A stretch of DNA of 64,000 nt, from positions 158,295,559 through 158,359,558 of the forward strand of contig BTPG01000004.1 of the NCBI GenBank assembly GCA_036245525.1. The letters run 5' to 3'. Within the stretch, counting starts at the first letter, position 1. Every line of letters starts with the position of its first letter. A model generated the notes under the pieces. The model was not told the origin of the DNA and made no database searches. It saw only the letters and a program-made list of their open reading frames with translations. Positions 45,330-56,342 of this stretch are shown piece after piece. A program made the translations under genes and the position numbers. The stretch is from Semisulcospira habei (Eukaryota; Mollusca; Gastropoda; Semisulcospiridae).

Positions 45330-45959
45330 CTGCAACAGACGTCGTCCTTAAATCAGAAGAATGTAACAAATGCACGCAATTCACGTATTCACAGCGGTTC
45401 AGCAAGTTCGCTCTATCGGCAAGAGGCTTACACGAATTAACGCCCCTTGATGGCATGGGGTGGACATGCCGGCTTTCCAAAATCGTTCAACAATCGTTGA
45501 AGAGATTCAACTGCATACTGATTTTAATGGCGCCTTACAAAGGTCAAAGGTTAGGGAATGTTGGCAAGTGTGTGGAAAATATCCTGTGTTTGGAAACATG
45601 CTATTGCATTTACTTTTTCCACCTATGAAGAAAACCTTGATAAGAGATGGCATTATCAACACAAGTCTCTGATATGTTCAAAAGTCGGGAGGGGGAGGGG
45701 GATCCAGGATTCACCGAACCCCTGGTTCCAAAAACATATTTAATTTACTGCATAATTTGTGATTTTGCGTCGTTTGGATCGCACCGCCCCACCACCACCA
45801 ACACCACAACCACCAACACCTCCCCCATCCCCCAAGACCACCACAGCCTCCGCCCGCCCCCCCTCCACCCCCACCTAGTTGGCAACTGGAAACGGCGCTT
45901 TACATTCAAGAGGTCATTCGGAATATCATTCATTAAATACAAAGTATACTAATGTACTG

Positions 45960-46100
45960 TCAAACATTTGAGCCAAAAATATTTTTGTTGGGGGGGGGGG
46001 GGGGTTGGGGGGAGGGGTGGGGGTTGGGGGGGGTGGGGGGGTGGGGGGGGTAGGAAGTTTGGGGGGGGGGTTGGGGGGTAGGAAGTTGGGGGTGGGGGAG
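45960..46100 (+). repeat. Long G-rich tract, unit 8
   Basis: About 120 bases of G-runs of 4-16 broken by T or A, with a GTAGGAAGTT motif twice. It is the expanded form of the G-tract seen in every unit and a strong G-quadruplex candidate. No gene. Confidence 0.8.
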
Positions 46101-47195
46101 AAATTTATATACAAAAATGTTTTATCTTTACAAATACAATGACCTATTATGACCATGACTTTTAAAAAAGGTGAAATGTGTTTGTGAGTGTGTTCTTGTT
46201 AACTACAGTTGTGTCCAGTTTAAAGTCTATGGATGTTATAGTCCCTGAAACACTGCGTTAGACAAACGCACATGAATGCATGCACGCACGCATACACACA
46301 CGACGGATGAAGAACAGATGCATGGACGATCGGTGACTTCATTTGTACTGACATACATTTGCTGTCACACCTAAGCCAACAAGGTTTGCTCTTGGAGCCG
46401 CTGTTTAGCCCCACCCCCTCCCAGCAGACAGTAGCGCGGCGTGCTGTCTGTCTGAAAGCATCCCCAACAACTATGCCTTTCATCTTGAACTGATGTAGTG
46501 ACGTGAATGTGCTTGTTGACATGTCTGCCTTAACCTCTTTACTGCCACTGTGTATTGCTCTGAAATCTCTCAACATTTAGACCCAAAGAACCCAAGGAGT
46601 CCAATAAATATATGAATTAAAAGCAAGAATCATTACCATCATGTGCCACTGTAACCGCGGGGTCTCATGAGGATCTTTGTCTCTTGCAGATGGATGCTAT
46701 TGAGAGTTTCCCCGTTGTTGTGGGGTTACGTCAACATATCATCAAATAAAGTGTTAATGAAATCGGGCCTGTGGTTTACGACGGAACAATTATGGCTACT
46801 GCAAACTACTTCTTACAGTCTTATATTGTGTTGTCCCCGTCTTTTCTAAGCGTGTTTCATATCGTTCGGTTTTTCTTTACTTCTTATAGGTAGTGAATTC
46901 ATTCTGGTACAGACACCAGATATTAAGGTAAGGAATCATTTCTTAATATTTCAGAGCAAATAGGTATAACATTTCTGAGCTAGTCTCTACATAATATTCT
47001 GCAAAATTAAATATGGCAGCTGTGACCTTGACCTTGACGTACACTAACACGACTGTGGATTGCACTAACGTTCTTGTGGATTAAGCTAACACGACTGCTG
47101 GCGAGGTCGGCCCGAATGTCTTATGCGCGCTGGGAAGACTCTGGCAGACAGCAGAATCTTGTCTCGTTAACCCCCTTGTACCGGTGGCCGCATGC

Positions 47196-48170
47196 TGTTA
47201 CGTGGTTGTATCGTAGTCGTAGTATGTTAAACACACCAGACGCACGCACGTAAGGTTTTTTTTTTAAACTAAACTTCATTCAGCTGCAACCCGTCAGTCG
47301 TGGCTTAAGGATGTAGACAATACTGGAGTAACAGTTCGAACAATATTTTAATTCAGCGATGCGATCTCTACACAATGCATTTCCAAATGCATCAACACTG
47401 ATACAAAGTCTCTTCTGCAAATGTCCACACTGGTGACACAAAGTTTCTCATACAACGTACACCACCGTTACGCTGCTCTCTCACAATGTACACCCTATAC
47501 GGGCCACATACCTACGATAAACTGTGTGTCTCTACCACTGACATTGCAAGGCAATGTACGTACGTGCTTTCAAGCACACTCTTTCTATAGTATAACCACT
47601 TTCCAGAATTATCTATGAAAATCATGCAACGCAACCAATCAGAGCGAAACGCGTAACTGAAACTCACAAAAAATGATCTTTCCAGAAGAACTACAATAGG
47701 CTACGAAAATTCGGCTGCTAACTTCAGTTCTAAATCCTAGTGTGTAATGAAGTCACATAAAAGTATGCTAGCCCAATCACGACCTTGCATATCGGCTCCA
47801 GAAAATTCACGATTCTTCACAAAACACAAAAAAAACGGCTGCTCAATTCATTCGGACAGAAAACAACATGTAGCAAAATGTTACGAACTCCCCGACGTCA
47901 CACATACGAGGTCACTAGACAGAGCGATCTTCTCGAAGGTTCTACTGCTCCGCGAATCTACGCAAAACAAAGATCGACCACTATTCTCCGTGCGACTTAT
48001 TTGGAAACTTCCGGTAAAACTTAACGAAATCCACTCTACTCATGAACGGGAGAAAATCTTACTAAAAAGGTTCGTGATTCGTAATTATGATAGCTCAAAT
48101 AAATATCGGTTGGTTTCTTACGATTAACACATGCATGCTCTCACAGGATAACACAACCACAATCGTAACA
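47196..48170. mobile_element. Solo LTR, 975 bp
   Basis: It begins TGTTACG and ends CGTAACA, the TG...CA ends of LTRs. It is flanked by CATGC (47,191-47,195) and TATGC (48,171-48,175), a 5-bp target duplication with one difference. The flanks join to the uninterrupted unit sequence GCATGCACAGGAGG seen in other array units. No internal region is present, so it is a solo LTR left by recombination. Confidence 0.82.
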
Positions 48171-48845
48171 TATGCACAGAAGGTTTAATGAGCAAAATTG
48201 GCTTTGGCTCACTTGTACAAATGTCTGTCTACGTGTCTGTCCGTCTCTCTTTGACATCACTAACAAAGACAGAAACACGCTTCAGTAAAGCATCTGTACT
48301 TCTTGTTCTCGTGCACCGTGTTTCTGTCTTACCCCACAAAGACAGAAACACGCTTCAGTAAAGCAGCTGTAGTTCTTGTTCTCGTGCACCGTGTTTCTGT
48401 CTTACCCCACAAAGACAGAAACACGCTTCAGTAAAGCAGCTGTAGTTCTTGTTCTCGTGCACCGTGTTTCTGTCTTACCCCACAAAGAAAAAAAAACACG
48501 CTTCAGTAAAGCAGCTGTACTTCTTGTTCTCGTACACCGTGTTTCTGTCTTACCCAACAAAGAAAGAAAGATGGCGCGAAAAAGGAGAAGCGCTTCTCCA
48601 CAATGTTCACACGACTGTTCCTTTCTTGCTTGCTTATTTCCTGACATGTTACACGCTTGTATTCCTCTTGTTCCGCACTTTCCGCCGTGAGATGGCCTTA
48701 TTCGCCCGCTCGGCGTTAAACCCCAATAACTAACTAACTAACTGCTCTAGATTGTGTCCGTGTGTCAGTCAGTCAACCAGTCAGCCGGCAAGCCAGCCAG
48801 GTTGTCTGTCCGTCCGTCCGTCTGTCTCAACATGTCTGTACTTAC

Positions 48846-48962
48846 CACAGTCCATTTCATCCGAGCCGTCCGGGCAGTGTTTTTCGCCATCACAGCGGGC
48901 CGACACATACAAACATCGTCCACTGCTGCATCGGAACCATCCCGCGGGGCATGTATTGTTCA
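48846..48962 (-). CDS. LDL-receptor class A exon, unit 8
   Basis: Six cysteines are intact; the loop is LYVSAR as in unit 4, but the calcium-site region reads CDGEKHC instead of CDGDKDC. The D-to-E and D-to-H changes touch residues near the calcium ligands and may weaken binding. The first split codon also differs (TG instead of TC). Confidence 0.78.
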
Positions 48963-49140
48963 CTGCAACAGACGTCGTCCTTAAATCAGAAGAATGTAAC
49001 AAATGCACGCAATTCACGTATTCACAGCGGCTCAGCCAGTTCGCTCCATCGGCAAGAGGCTTACGCGAATTAACGCCCCTTGATGGCATGGGGTGGACAT
49101 GCCGGCTTTCCAAAATCGCTCAACGATCGTGGCCGCATGC

Positions 49141-50172
49141 TGTTACGTGGTTGAGTCGTAGTCGTAGTATGATAAAGATACCAGACGCACGCACGTAAGT
49201 TTAAAAAAAAAAAAAAAACTTCATTCAGCTGCAACCCGTCACACATGGCTTAAGGATGTAGACAATACTGGAGTAACAGTTCCAACAATATTTTAATTAT
49301 GCGATGCGATCTCCACACAATGCATTTCCAAATGCACCAACACTGATACAAAGTCTCTTCTGCAAATGTCCACACTGGTGACACAAAGTTTCTCATACAA
49401 CGTACACCCTATACGGGCCACGTACCTGCGATAAACTGTGTGTCTCTACCACTGACAATGCAAGACAATGTACGTACGTGCTTTCAAGCACCCTCTTTCT
49501 ATAGTATAACCACTTTCCAGGATCATCTACGAAAATCATGCAACGCAACCAATCAGAACGAAACGCGTAACTGAAACTCACCAAAAAAAAAATGATCTTT
49601 CCAGAAGAACTACAATAGGCTACGAAAATTTGGCTGCTAACTTCAGCTCTAAACCCTAGTGTGTAATGAAGTCACATAAAAGTATAATAATAATAATAAT
49701 AATCGCATTAAATAGGCGCTTTATCCCAATTGAAAATCGGCTCAAAGCGCCGCCGCGAACTAACCCAACAAGCACGCTCACGTGAATCACGCGCATTCAC
49801 TCACACACTGTACATAAACACAGAACATTCACGTGGTGCTAAGGGCAAGCTCAAGCGAGCTACTGTAGGTTTTGGAAATTCAGAATCGTTTGTATTTGAA
49901 ATTTGATTAAGTGGGCTGAAACTGATACCAAAGTCGTGGGGGAGGAAGAGCCGGAGTACCCGGAGAAAGAACCCCCGACGGTCCGCCCGAATTAACGGTG
50001 ACACTTACTAGAGGAGAAAAATCCGACGCCGGAACCCGTAATCGAACCTCGCACCTTTAGCATTGGTGGCAGGCGCCTTAACCACTGCGCCACGGACCGC
50101 CCCATGGTATGGTATGGTAGGGCAATCACGACCTTGCATATCGGCTCTAGAAAATTCACGATTCTTCACAAA

Positions 50173-50228
<56 letters not shown>

Positions 50229-50559
50229 GGCTGCTCAATTCACGCGCACAGAAAACAACATGTAGCAAAATGTTACGAACTCCCCGACGTCACACATACG
50301 AGGTCACTAGACAGCACGATCTTCTCCAAGGTTCTACTACTCCGCGAGTCTACGGAAAACAAAGATTGACCACTATCCCCAGTGCGACTTATCTAGAAAC
50401 TTCCGGTAAAACTTAACGATGTCCGCTCTACTCGTGAACGAGAGAAAATCTTACTAAAAAGGTACGTGATTCGTAATTATGATAGCTCAAATAAATATCG
50501 GATCGTTTTCTACGATTAACACATGCATGCTCTCATATAACACAAGCACAATCGTAACA
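49141..50559 (-). mobile_element. Second LTR of the same family, carrying a SINE
   Basis: The ends match the solo LTR (TGTTACG...CGTAACA) and the body is closely similar apart from a ~420-bp insert and an A-run of about 40 (50,185-50,227). Its left flank GTGGCCGCATGC is the same as that of the solo LTR. The Gypsy pol region on the minus strand lies beyond its right end, as expected for a 3' LTR. The assignment to that pol is plausible but not proven. Confidence 0.7.
49684..50103 (-). mobile_element. tRNA-derived SINE
   Basis: On the minus strand the 5' part holds a pol III A box (TGGCGCAGTGGTTAAGG, 50,076-50,092) and B box (GAGGTTCGAT, 50,041-50,050) with tRNA-like spacing. The 3' end has AAGCGCC and an (ATT)n tail at about 49,684-49,702. 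That tail matches CR1/L2-like LINE tails in the window, a likely partner for its mobilisation. Confidence 0.8.
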
Positions 50560-50561
50560 TT

Positions 50562-50642
50562 AGCTCTGGTCAACTTCTTGCTGGCGTAGCTCACTGGGTA
50601 GAGTTTTCCATTATCCTCTTGCATCAAGACTGCACCTACTCC
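50562..50642 (-). pseudogene. Detached Gypsy pol fragment
   Basis: About 80 bases match 51,434-51,513 (RNase H region) almost exactly. They sit between the LTR and a LINE tail, showing rearrangement of the Gypsy element. Confidence 0.75.
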
Positions 50643-50799
50643 CTCTTTAGAATGAGATTTCACAAAAATTTCTTTTCAAATTAAAAAAAAAACGGTTGTG
50701 GCTGTGTTAATCTACACAGAACCCTAAACAAATACAATCTCACATCAAAATCAAATCAAAATAATCGTCTCACAGTTCCTTTAAACAGTCCTGAGCGAA

Positions 50800-51118
50800 G
50801 ACATGAAAACGGTCGGGGAGCGGTTCTTTCACCCTTTTAGCCCCAAGTGTGTGGAACACGCTGCCAACTGAAATGCGGAATCTGCCCACATCGTCACAGT
50901 TCAAAGCTCACTTAAAGACTTTTCTTTTCTGTCGGGCATTTAACACTTAGCTCTTTAGCTAACTATTGACTGCCTTTTATTCTGATCCTAGGTGTTGGGA
51001 AGAGATGGGGTGTGTGTGTCTGAGAGAGAGGGTGTGCTGTTGTGCATGCGCAGTGAGTCCAGTGTTTTCCTGGAGAACGGCGCTATACAAGAACTATGTA
51101 TTATTATTATTATTAAGA
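50800..51118 (+). mobile_element. LINE 3' end fragment with (ATT)n tail
   Basis: Plus-strand translation of about 50,815-50,950 gives the C-terminal segment SVWNTLPTEMRN and FKAHLKTFLFCRAF of CR1/L2-type ORF2, followed by a 3' UTR with GGCGCTATACAAG and (ATT)n. It interrupts the 3' side of the Gypsy element. Confidence 0.7.
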
Positions 51119-51187
51119 CATGTCCCTTTAAAATGCCATGAAAACCAAAATGTTTCTTTAAACTGTTCTGAACACAGAAATGTTCAT

Positions 51188-52610
51188 TCAAACTGCTCTG
51201 CTCAGGTAATCCGCTCCAAAATTCTGCAAACCCGTGATAGTTTGTAGTTTAATGTCAAACTTCTGCAAGAACAATCCCCATCTCATAATACGAGAATTTG
51301 CATATTTTAGATAGTTCAAGGGCTGATGGTCCGTTTGAAGAACAAATGGCACTCCCAGAAGGTACAGTTGGAACCGCCTTGCTCCCCAGATGATGGTCAG
51401 GCACTCCTTCTCAATGGTAGAGTAGTTTCTCTCAGCTCTGGTCAACTTCTTGCTGGCGTAGCTCACTGGGTAGAGTTTTCCATTATCCTCTTGCATCAAG
51501 ACTGCACCTACTCCTTTGTTGGAGGCATCTGTTCTCAGGAAGAAAGTTTGCAACGGGTCATGGAGGTGTAGAACAGGTTACTCGGTTAAGATGTCCCGAA
51601 TTACCTGGAATGCTCGCTCTTGGGCCTCCTCCCACTTCACTACGTTAGGTTGTCCTTTCCTTAGCAAGTGAGTTAGAGGATCTGTGACTGCCGCAACGTT
51701 TGGTATGAACTCCCGGTAATAGTTCGCCAAGCCCATAAATGAGCGAACTTGCGTCTTGGTCGTAGGTCGCGGGGCATCCCTGATCTTCTGCAAGTTGTCG
51801 TCGTGTAGCCCCTTTAAACCTTCACTCAATTTGTGTCCGATGAAGTCTATGTTGTCGGCCCCCAAAATACACTTGCTTGGACGGATGGTGAAATTTGCAT
51901 CTGACAATCTTTGGAGCAGTTCTCAGAGGGCTTTGAGGTGGTCCCCCCAACTTTTGGTATGGATCAAAATGTCATCCCAGTAAAAGGCCACATTCTGCAT
52001 GTCTTCTAGGATCTTTTTCAGTCTTCGCTTCAGTGTGGCACCACTGTTCCCCATACCAAACTGCATCTTCAGGAACTCCCAATGACCGTCGGGTGTGACG
52101 AACGCTGTCTTGGGGATATCTTTTTCTGCAACCTTGATTTGCCAATACCCTTTGCTTAGGTCAATTTTGGGGAAAAACCGGTCTCCACTGACCTTCTGGA
52201 ACAGTTCTTCCGCTGTGGGCATAGGCTCTGGATCGAAAACTGTTAGTTTATTGAGTCTACGGTAGTCCACACACACTCGGTTGGATTCATCTGGTTTCTT
52301 CACCATAACAACTGGGGACGCATATGGTGACTTAGATTCCCTGATGACTCCCAGACTCAGCATTTCCTTGATATCCTTTGTCAACTCTTCCCTCGTGTTA
52401 TAAGGAAGACGATAAGGTTTGCTGCGAACTGGCTCTTTTGACGTCAGATTAACCTCGTGCTGGATGGTGTCTGTTGTCCCTGGGTGAGGTGTAAACGCCG
52501 GATGCTTGGACTCATGAGTCATGACGCGCAGTTCTTCTCGTTGAGTCGGGGTCAGATTCTGATCGAACTGGATGTCTTCTGCATCTTCCTTGTGTCGGAG
52601 TTCGTTAAGG
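51188..52610 (-). pseudogene. Gypsy reverse transcriptase and RNase H
   Basis: RT motifs include SPYASPVVMVKK, DYRRLNKLT, FPKIDLSKGYWQI, MQFGMGNSGATL and the catalytic box FYWDD (about 51,975-51,990). The connection has VRSFMGLANYYREF. RNase H begins FFLRTDASNKGVGAVL (about 51,500-51,550) and contains TIEKECL and LQTDHQPL. Frames break near 51,920 and 51,575. It ends ADYLSRAV and a stop. Confidence 0.82.
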
Positions 52611-53950
52611 TCAAACAGGTTTTCGTCGTCCTAGTCTTTCATCATCAGCAAGACTCACTGATGCCGCCAGTTGTGTTTTGCCTTGACGACCTCTCTCAAT
52701 ATACTTCTTCAGCAGACTAGCATGATAAGTTATCACCTTGTTGTTGACCTTGACTCTGTAGTCGTTAATGCCAACCACCGTGTCGACAACATAGGGTCCC
52801 TTCCACTGCATCAGGAGTTTGTTGTTGTCAGTAGGAAGAAGAACCAACACCTGGTCACCTGGCTGAAATCGTCGAGGTTTCGCCTTACGATCATAGTGAT
52901 GCTTCCCCTTGTTCTGCGCCTTCTCTAATTCTTTTCAGGCCATCCAGAGGGTATCTTCCAGCTTCTCTCTCATGTCGAAGACGTACTGGTAACTGATCTT
53001 TACCTCAGGCGCATCGATATACTTGGTCCCCAGTTCTTTCAGCATGTGCATGGGTCCCTTTACAGTCCTACCGTACTGTAATTCAAAAGGGGAAAACCCT
53101 GTCGAATCCTGAGGAACTTCACGGTATGCGAGGAGCAGGGCATTGATATATCTATGCCACAACCTTGGCTGCTCAGCACACAGTTTCTTCAGCATAGCCT
53201 TCAATGTTCCATTAAACTTTTCAACCAGCCCATTACACATGGGGTGATAAAGGGTGGTAGTTAGGTTTCGGATACTCAATAGCCGGTTGTCTTCTTCCAT
53301 GCAGTCTGAGACGAACTGAGTTCCTAGGTCACTCAGGATGTCCTCAGGAATTCAAAACGGCTGAACATGTCGACAAGCGCCTGTCGAGGGTTTTGTTGAT
53401 TCCGAAGTTTCCTCCCAATAAGGAATCATGGCCCAATTTCATCACCTGCATCCTCAATGGTTCAGGAACTACTACTTGACGCACAGGTTTATCTCCATTG
53501 CTGTTGACCGTTCGGTAGAGGATATCTTTCCTGGTCTCGAAGGTTATCTCTTTTCCCTTTCGCGTTACGGGCTCGGTCTGACCTCGGAACTTGTCAAGCG
53601 TGGGGTAGGCTTTCTGTAGCTCCACCAGCCTGTCCCTATTCACCACAGCGGCTTCCGTGCTATCCGCCACTTTTAGAGGGATGGTCTGGTGACTCTTCTT
53701 TGCTTGACTTCTCGTGGTAACAGCACATGTTTCCGGACTCCACTCTGGGTCTGGATCGTCTGCATTTCTGGCACCATCAATGTTTCTGATGATAAGATCG
53801 TAGACAGGGGTCTTCATGCACAACGCCTTCACCTCTCCTGTCAAGTATGGGGTGTCGACACTGACATTGGCAAGGGGGATAAAATAATGATGAAAAGGAT
53901 GGTTAAAAGGCACACAGACATAGTCACGTGGTAATATGTGACTGTTTGAT
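51188..53950 (-). mobile_element. Ty3/Gypsy pol region with integrase before reverse transcriptase (Gmr1-like)
   Basis: Reading the minus strand from 53,950: end of the protease region, integrase zinc-finger part, integrase core end and C-terminal region, then RT and RNase H, ending at a stop at 51,188. RT and RNase H resemble Gypsy elements, but integrase comes first. The stretch between integrase and RT (52,610-52,523) reads through in one frame, so the order is unlikely to be a later rearrangement. The 5' part (gag and protease active site) is missing; a MITE fragment lies at that edge. Confidence 0.8.
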
Positions 53951-54018
53951 GTGTTGATTATTAACTCATTCAGCCCCGACACACCACAGCAAGACATGAA
54001 TGTAGCATGATAGTTCAA
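52611..54018 (-). pseudogene. Gypsy protease end and integrase, internally deleted
   Basis: Segments seen are VDTPYLTGEVKALCM (about 53,850) from the end of the protease region, CAVTTRSQAKK, then VMKLGHDSLLGGNFGINKT, the zinc-finger region of the integrase. Directly after it, at about 53,390, the sequence resumes near the second catalytic Asp (SDLGTQF, about 53,305-53,330), skipping roughly 100 residues that should include the first catalytic Asp. The Glu lies in GLVEKFNGTLK (about 53,210-53,240). A C-terminal WKGPYVV segment lies near 52,800. Dead copy. Confidence 0.75.
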
Positions 54019-54048
54019 GGGTGGTGCCAGAATAGCTTGGCGCCCATA
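53951..54048 (+). mobile_element. Truncated copy of the TTAA-target MITE
   Basis: The left half of the MITE of units 2 and 3 is present (TAACTCATTC, ACACACCACAGCAAGA, then GCCAGAATAGCTTGGCGCC) and stops at the palindrome centre. It lies at the broken 5' edge of the Gypsy pol. Confidence 0.75.
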
Positions 54049-54049
54049 G

Positions 54050-55660
54050 GGTGGTCACTGTCTAAGTGGGTATGTATACTGGATCCCAGTTAAAGCTTTT
54101 TGCGAACTGAAGCCTTAAAAAAGGTCGGTCGTGCCCCTTTAATGATGTGTTCATTTATTGATTTATAATTTATTCATTGATTAGGTACTTTTCAAGTTGA
54201 CACGTGCGTAGCACTTTGGATACCACAGGACTTTCTCTCGCCACTCGCGTCTTTGCGATTCTGAATCTGGATCGCATTGGCTCGCTTTTGTTATCCTACA
54301 TCAAGCATGTCATGCGCACAATTGATGCAGTAGCTCGTTCCTATCATCACATATGATACGAGAACGCTTTTGTTATGTGACCTCAGGTAGCACACCCTTA
54401 TAATTACAGATGGTACGGATAGCCTGTATTCTGCGGCCTCAAATAGAGCTACCATATCGTTACCAAATGGTCGTTACGGGATCGCTTCTGTAATGCGACC
54501 TCAAAGGTTATTGTCGTGTTTAGCTCACTTTGAATGTTTAGCGCTGCATTTACTTTTTCTAGTTTACTTTTGGTTTCGCCTAGGACTAGGAAATTATTCA
54601 TCACATGCGCATACGTCCTGTGCCAATTATTAATCAATACTTGTCTACTAGTCTATCATGTTTGTCCTGTCATTGCTGTGTTTTAATGTCATCAATGTTT
54701 ATGTTTTGATTTGTGTTTCGTTTAGTGTTTCATGACATTTGGTTATGTTGTTTATGATACTTTTTTCAATTGGCCGCATATTATATCATCATATACTTTA
54801 ATTAGCCATGTAATACATTATCTTGTTCGTGGTTTCGTTCAAGTGTCTTATTGTATTTCGGCACCATCACTTATTATTTTGTTTGTTTATTTGCAGGTAC
54901 TGCATTTTAATGTTGTGGTAGTAATAAAGGCAAAGCACAATGACTACCATCTTGACTCTCTTTCAATTCCCCCACATTTTGCACACCTCTCAGCCGCACG
55001 GCTACAACTGGGGCTGCGTGTAGGATAATCCAATGTTAGGGGAAACAAGTGCTATGTGCGGGTGATGACGATTAGCAAGCCAAAACCCGCCCTGTTACAG
55101 ACATTTTGCTAAATTGTTGGAAAGTCCTATCTAGATTAAGCTGCCATGTCCTGGAAAAGACGTGATTGTTCTAGTGACCTCAAATATGACGTCAATGTTT
55201 GTAGTACATATGTTGGCTATATTTCGTACCATTTACATAATGCACCTAGATCTAGTGGAAGATTGTATATAGATTTAGAGTGTTACGTTTTCTTTCCTGA
55301 TTGTTTGAGCTGTGTAATTTGCGGGATTGTTCTGGTAATCTGTAAAAGTATAAAAGAGGGTGTTAGGGAATATATGCATTATGTGCGAGACAGTGTATGA
55401 AAGTGCGGATGGATTGTGTGAGACAGTGTATCAAAGTGTGGACGTAATGTAAATAATAGGGTCACACCTCATTTATTTGAAAACGTCAGTTGTCATGACG
55501 TATTTTTATTTTATTTTACATGGCATGACTTTCACTTTGAATTATAGACTTGAACAAATGGTGACAAAAACATGAAGTTCACGGTACAGTTTCAGTCTTG
55601 TTGTAGTTTGCGTGAAGTGAGGTTGACTTTACCTAGATGCATGATATTCTACTGTGCACA
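54050..55660. other. No recognisable gene
   Basis: AT-rich sequence with only short, unsupported frames. A weak internal repetition (ATCGCTT(C/T)TGTTAT...GACCTCA) occurs at about 54,280-54,510. It may include the missing 5' part of the Gypsy element, but I cannot show it. Confidence 0.5.
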
Positions 55661-55666
55661 GGTGAG

Positions 55667-55907
<241 letters not shown>

Positions 55908-55910
<3 letters not shown>

Positions 55911-56342
55911 AATGAAATAAAATGAAATGAAACTTTATTTCTCAACGGATGAAGTAATTAGAACGTGTGCCATTTTTTCATACTTGCCGTTGCTACTCTA
56001 CAAACACAGGATAATAATAATTGTAATACTATTAGTACCAAATTACACAAAGAAAAATTAGGAGACATTAAACATGAAGAGACATTAAACAAAATTCATT
56101 CATTCATTCGGTCATAAAAAACAAACGAAAAACAGAAAGTACACGCAACGCACGCACACACATATACGCTCGCGCGCACACACAGACACGCGCTAATGAT
56201 ATCTTGACCTATATACGAAGCAAATCATTTGTATCATAGTGAATAGTCACTTCAGACAGCAAAAATTAATTGGATTATAATAGAAACTTGAATTATGTAA
56301 TTAGGCGATTATTATTAGTATGAACGATTATTATTAGTGAAT
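55908..56342. other. No recognisable gene; possible LINE tail
   Basis: It begins GAAATGAAATAAAATGAAAT and AACTTTATTTCTCA, resembling a minus-strand LINE 3' end with an AATAAAG-type signal. The rest is AT-rich with no coding support. Confidence 0.4.

Larger units (their letters stand above)
43545..49140 (-). repeat. LDLa-exon array, second block (units 7 and 8)
   Basis: Two more units show the same order of elements as the first block. Exons start at 45,213 and 48,846; the 3633-bp spacing includes a 975-bp solo LTR, leaving about 2658 bp. The sequence is closer to unit 1 than to units 3-6. Its right edge is cut at about 49,130, where unit sequence jumps to the flank of an LTR. Confidence 0.85.

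Noticed and set aside
50028..50103. A functional tRNA gene
   Set aside because: A and B boxes are present, but the sequence does not close as a tRNA cloverleaf and continues into a SINE body with an (ATT)n tail.
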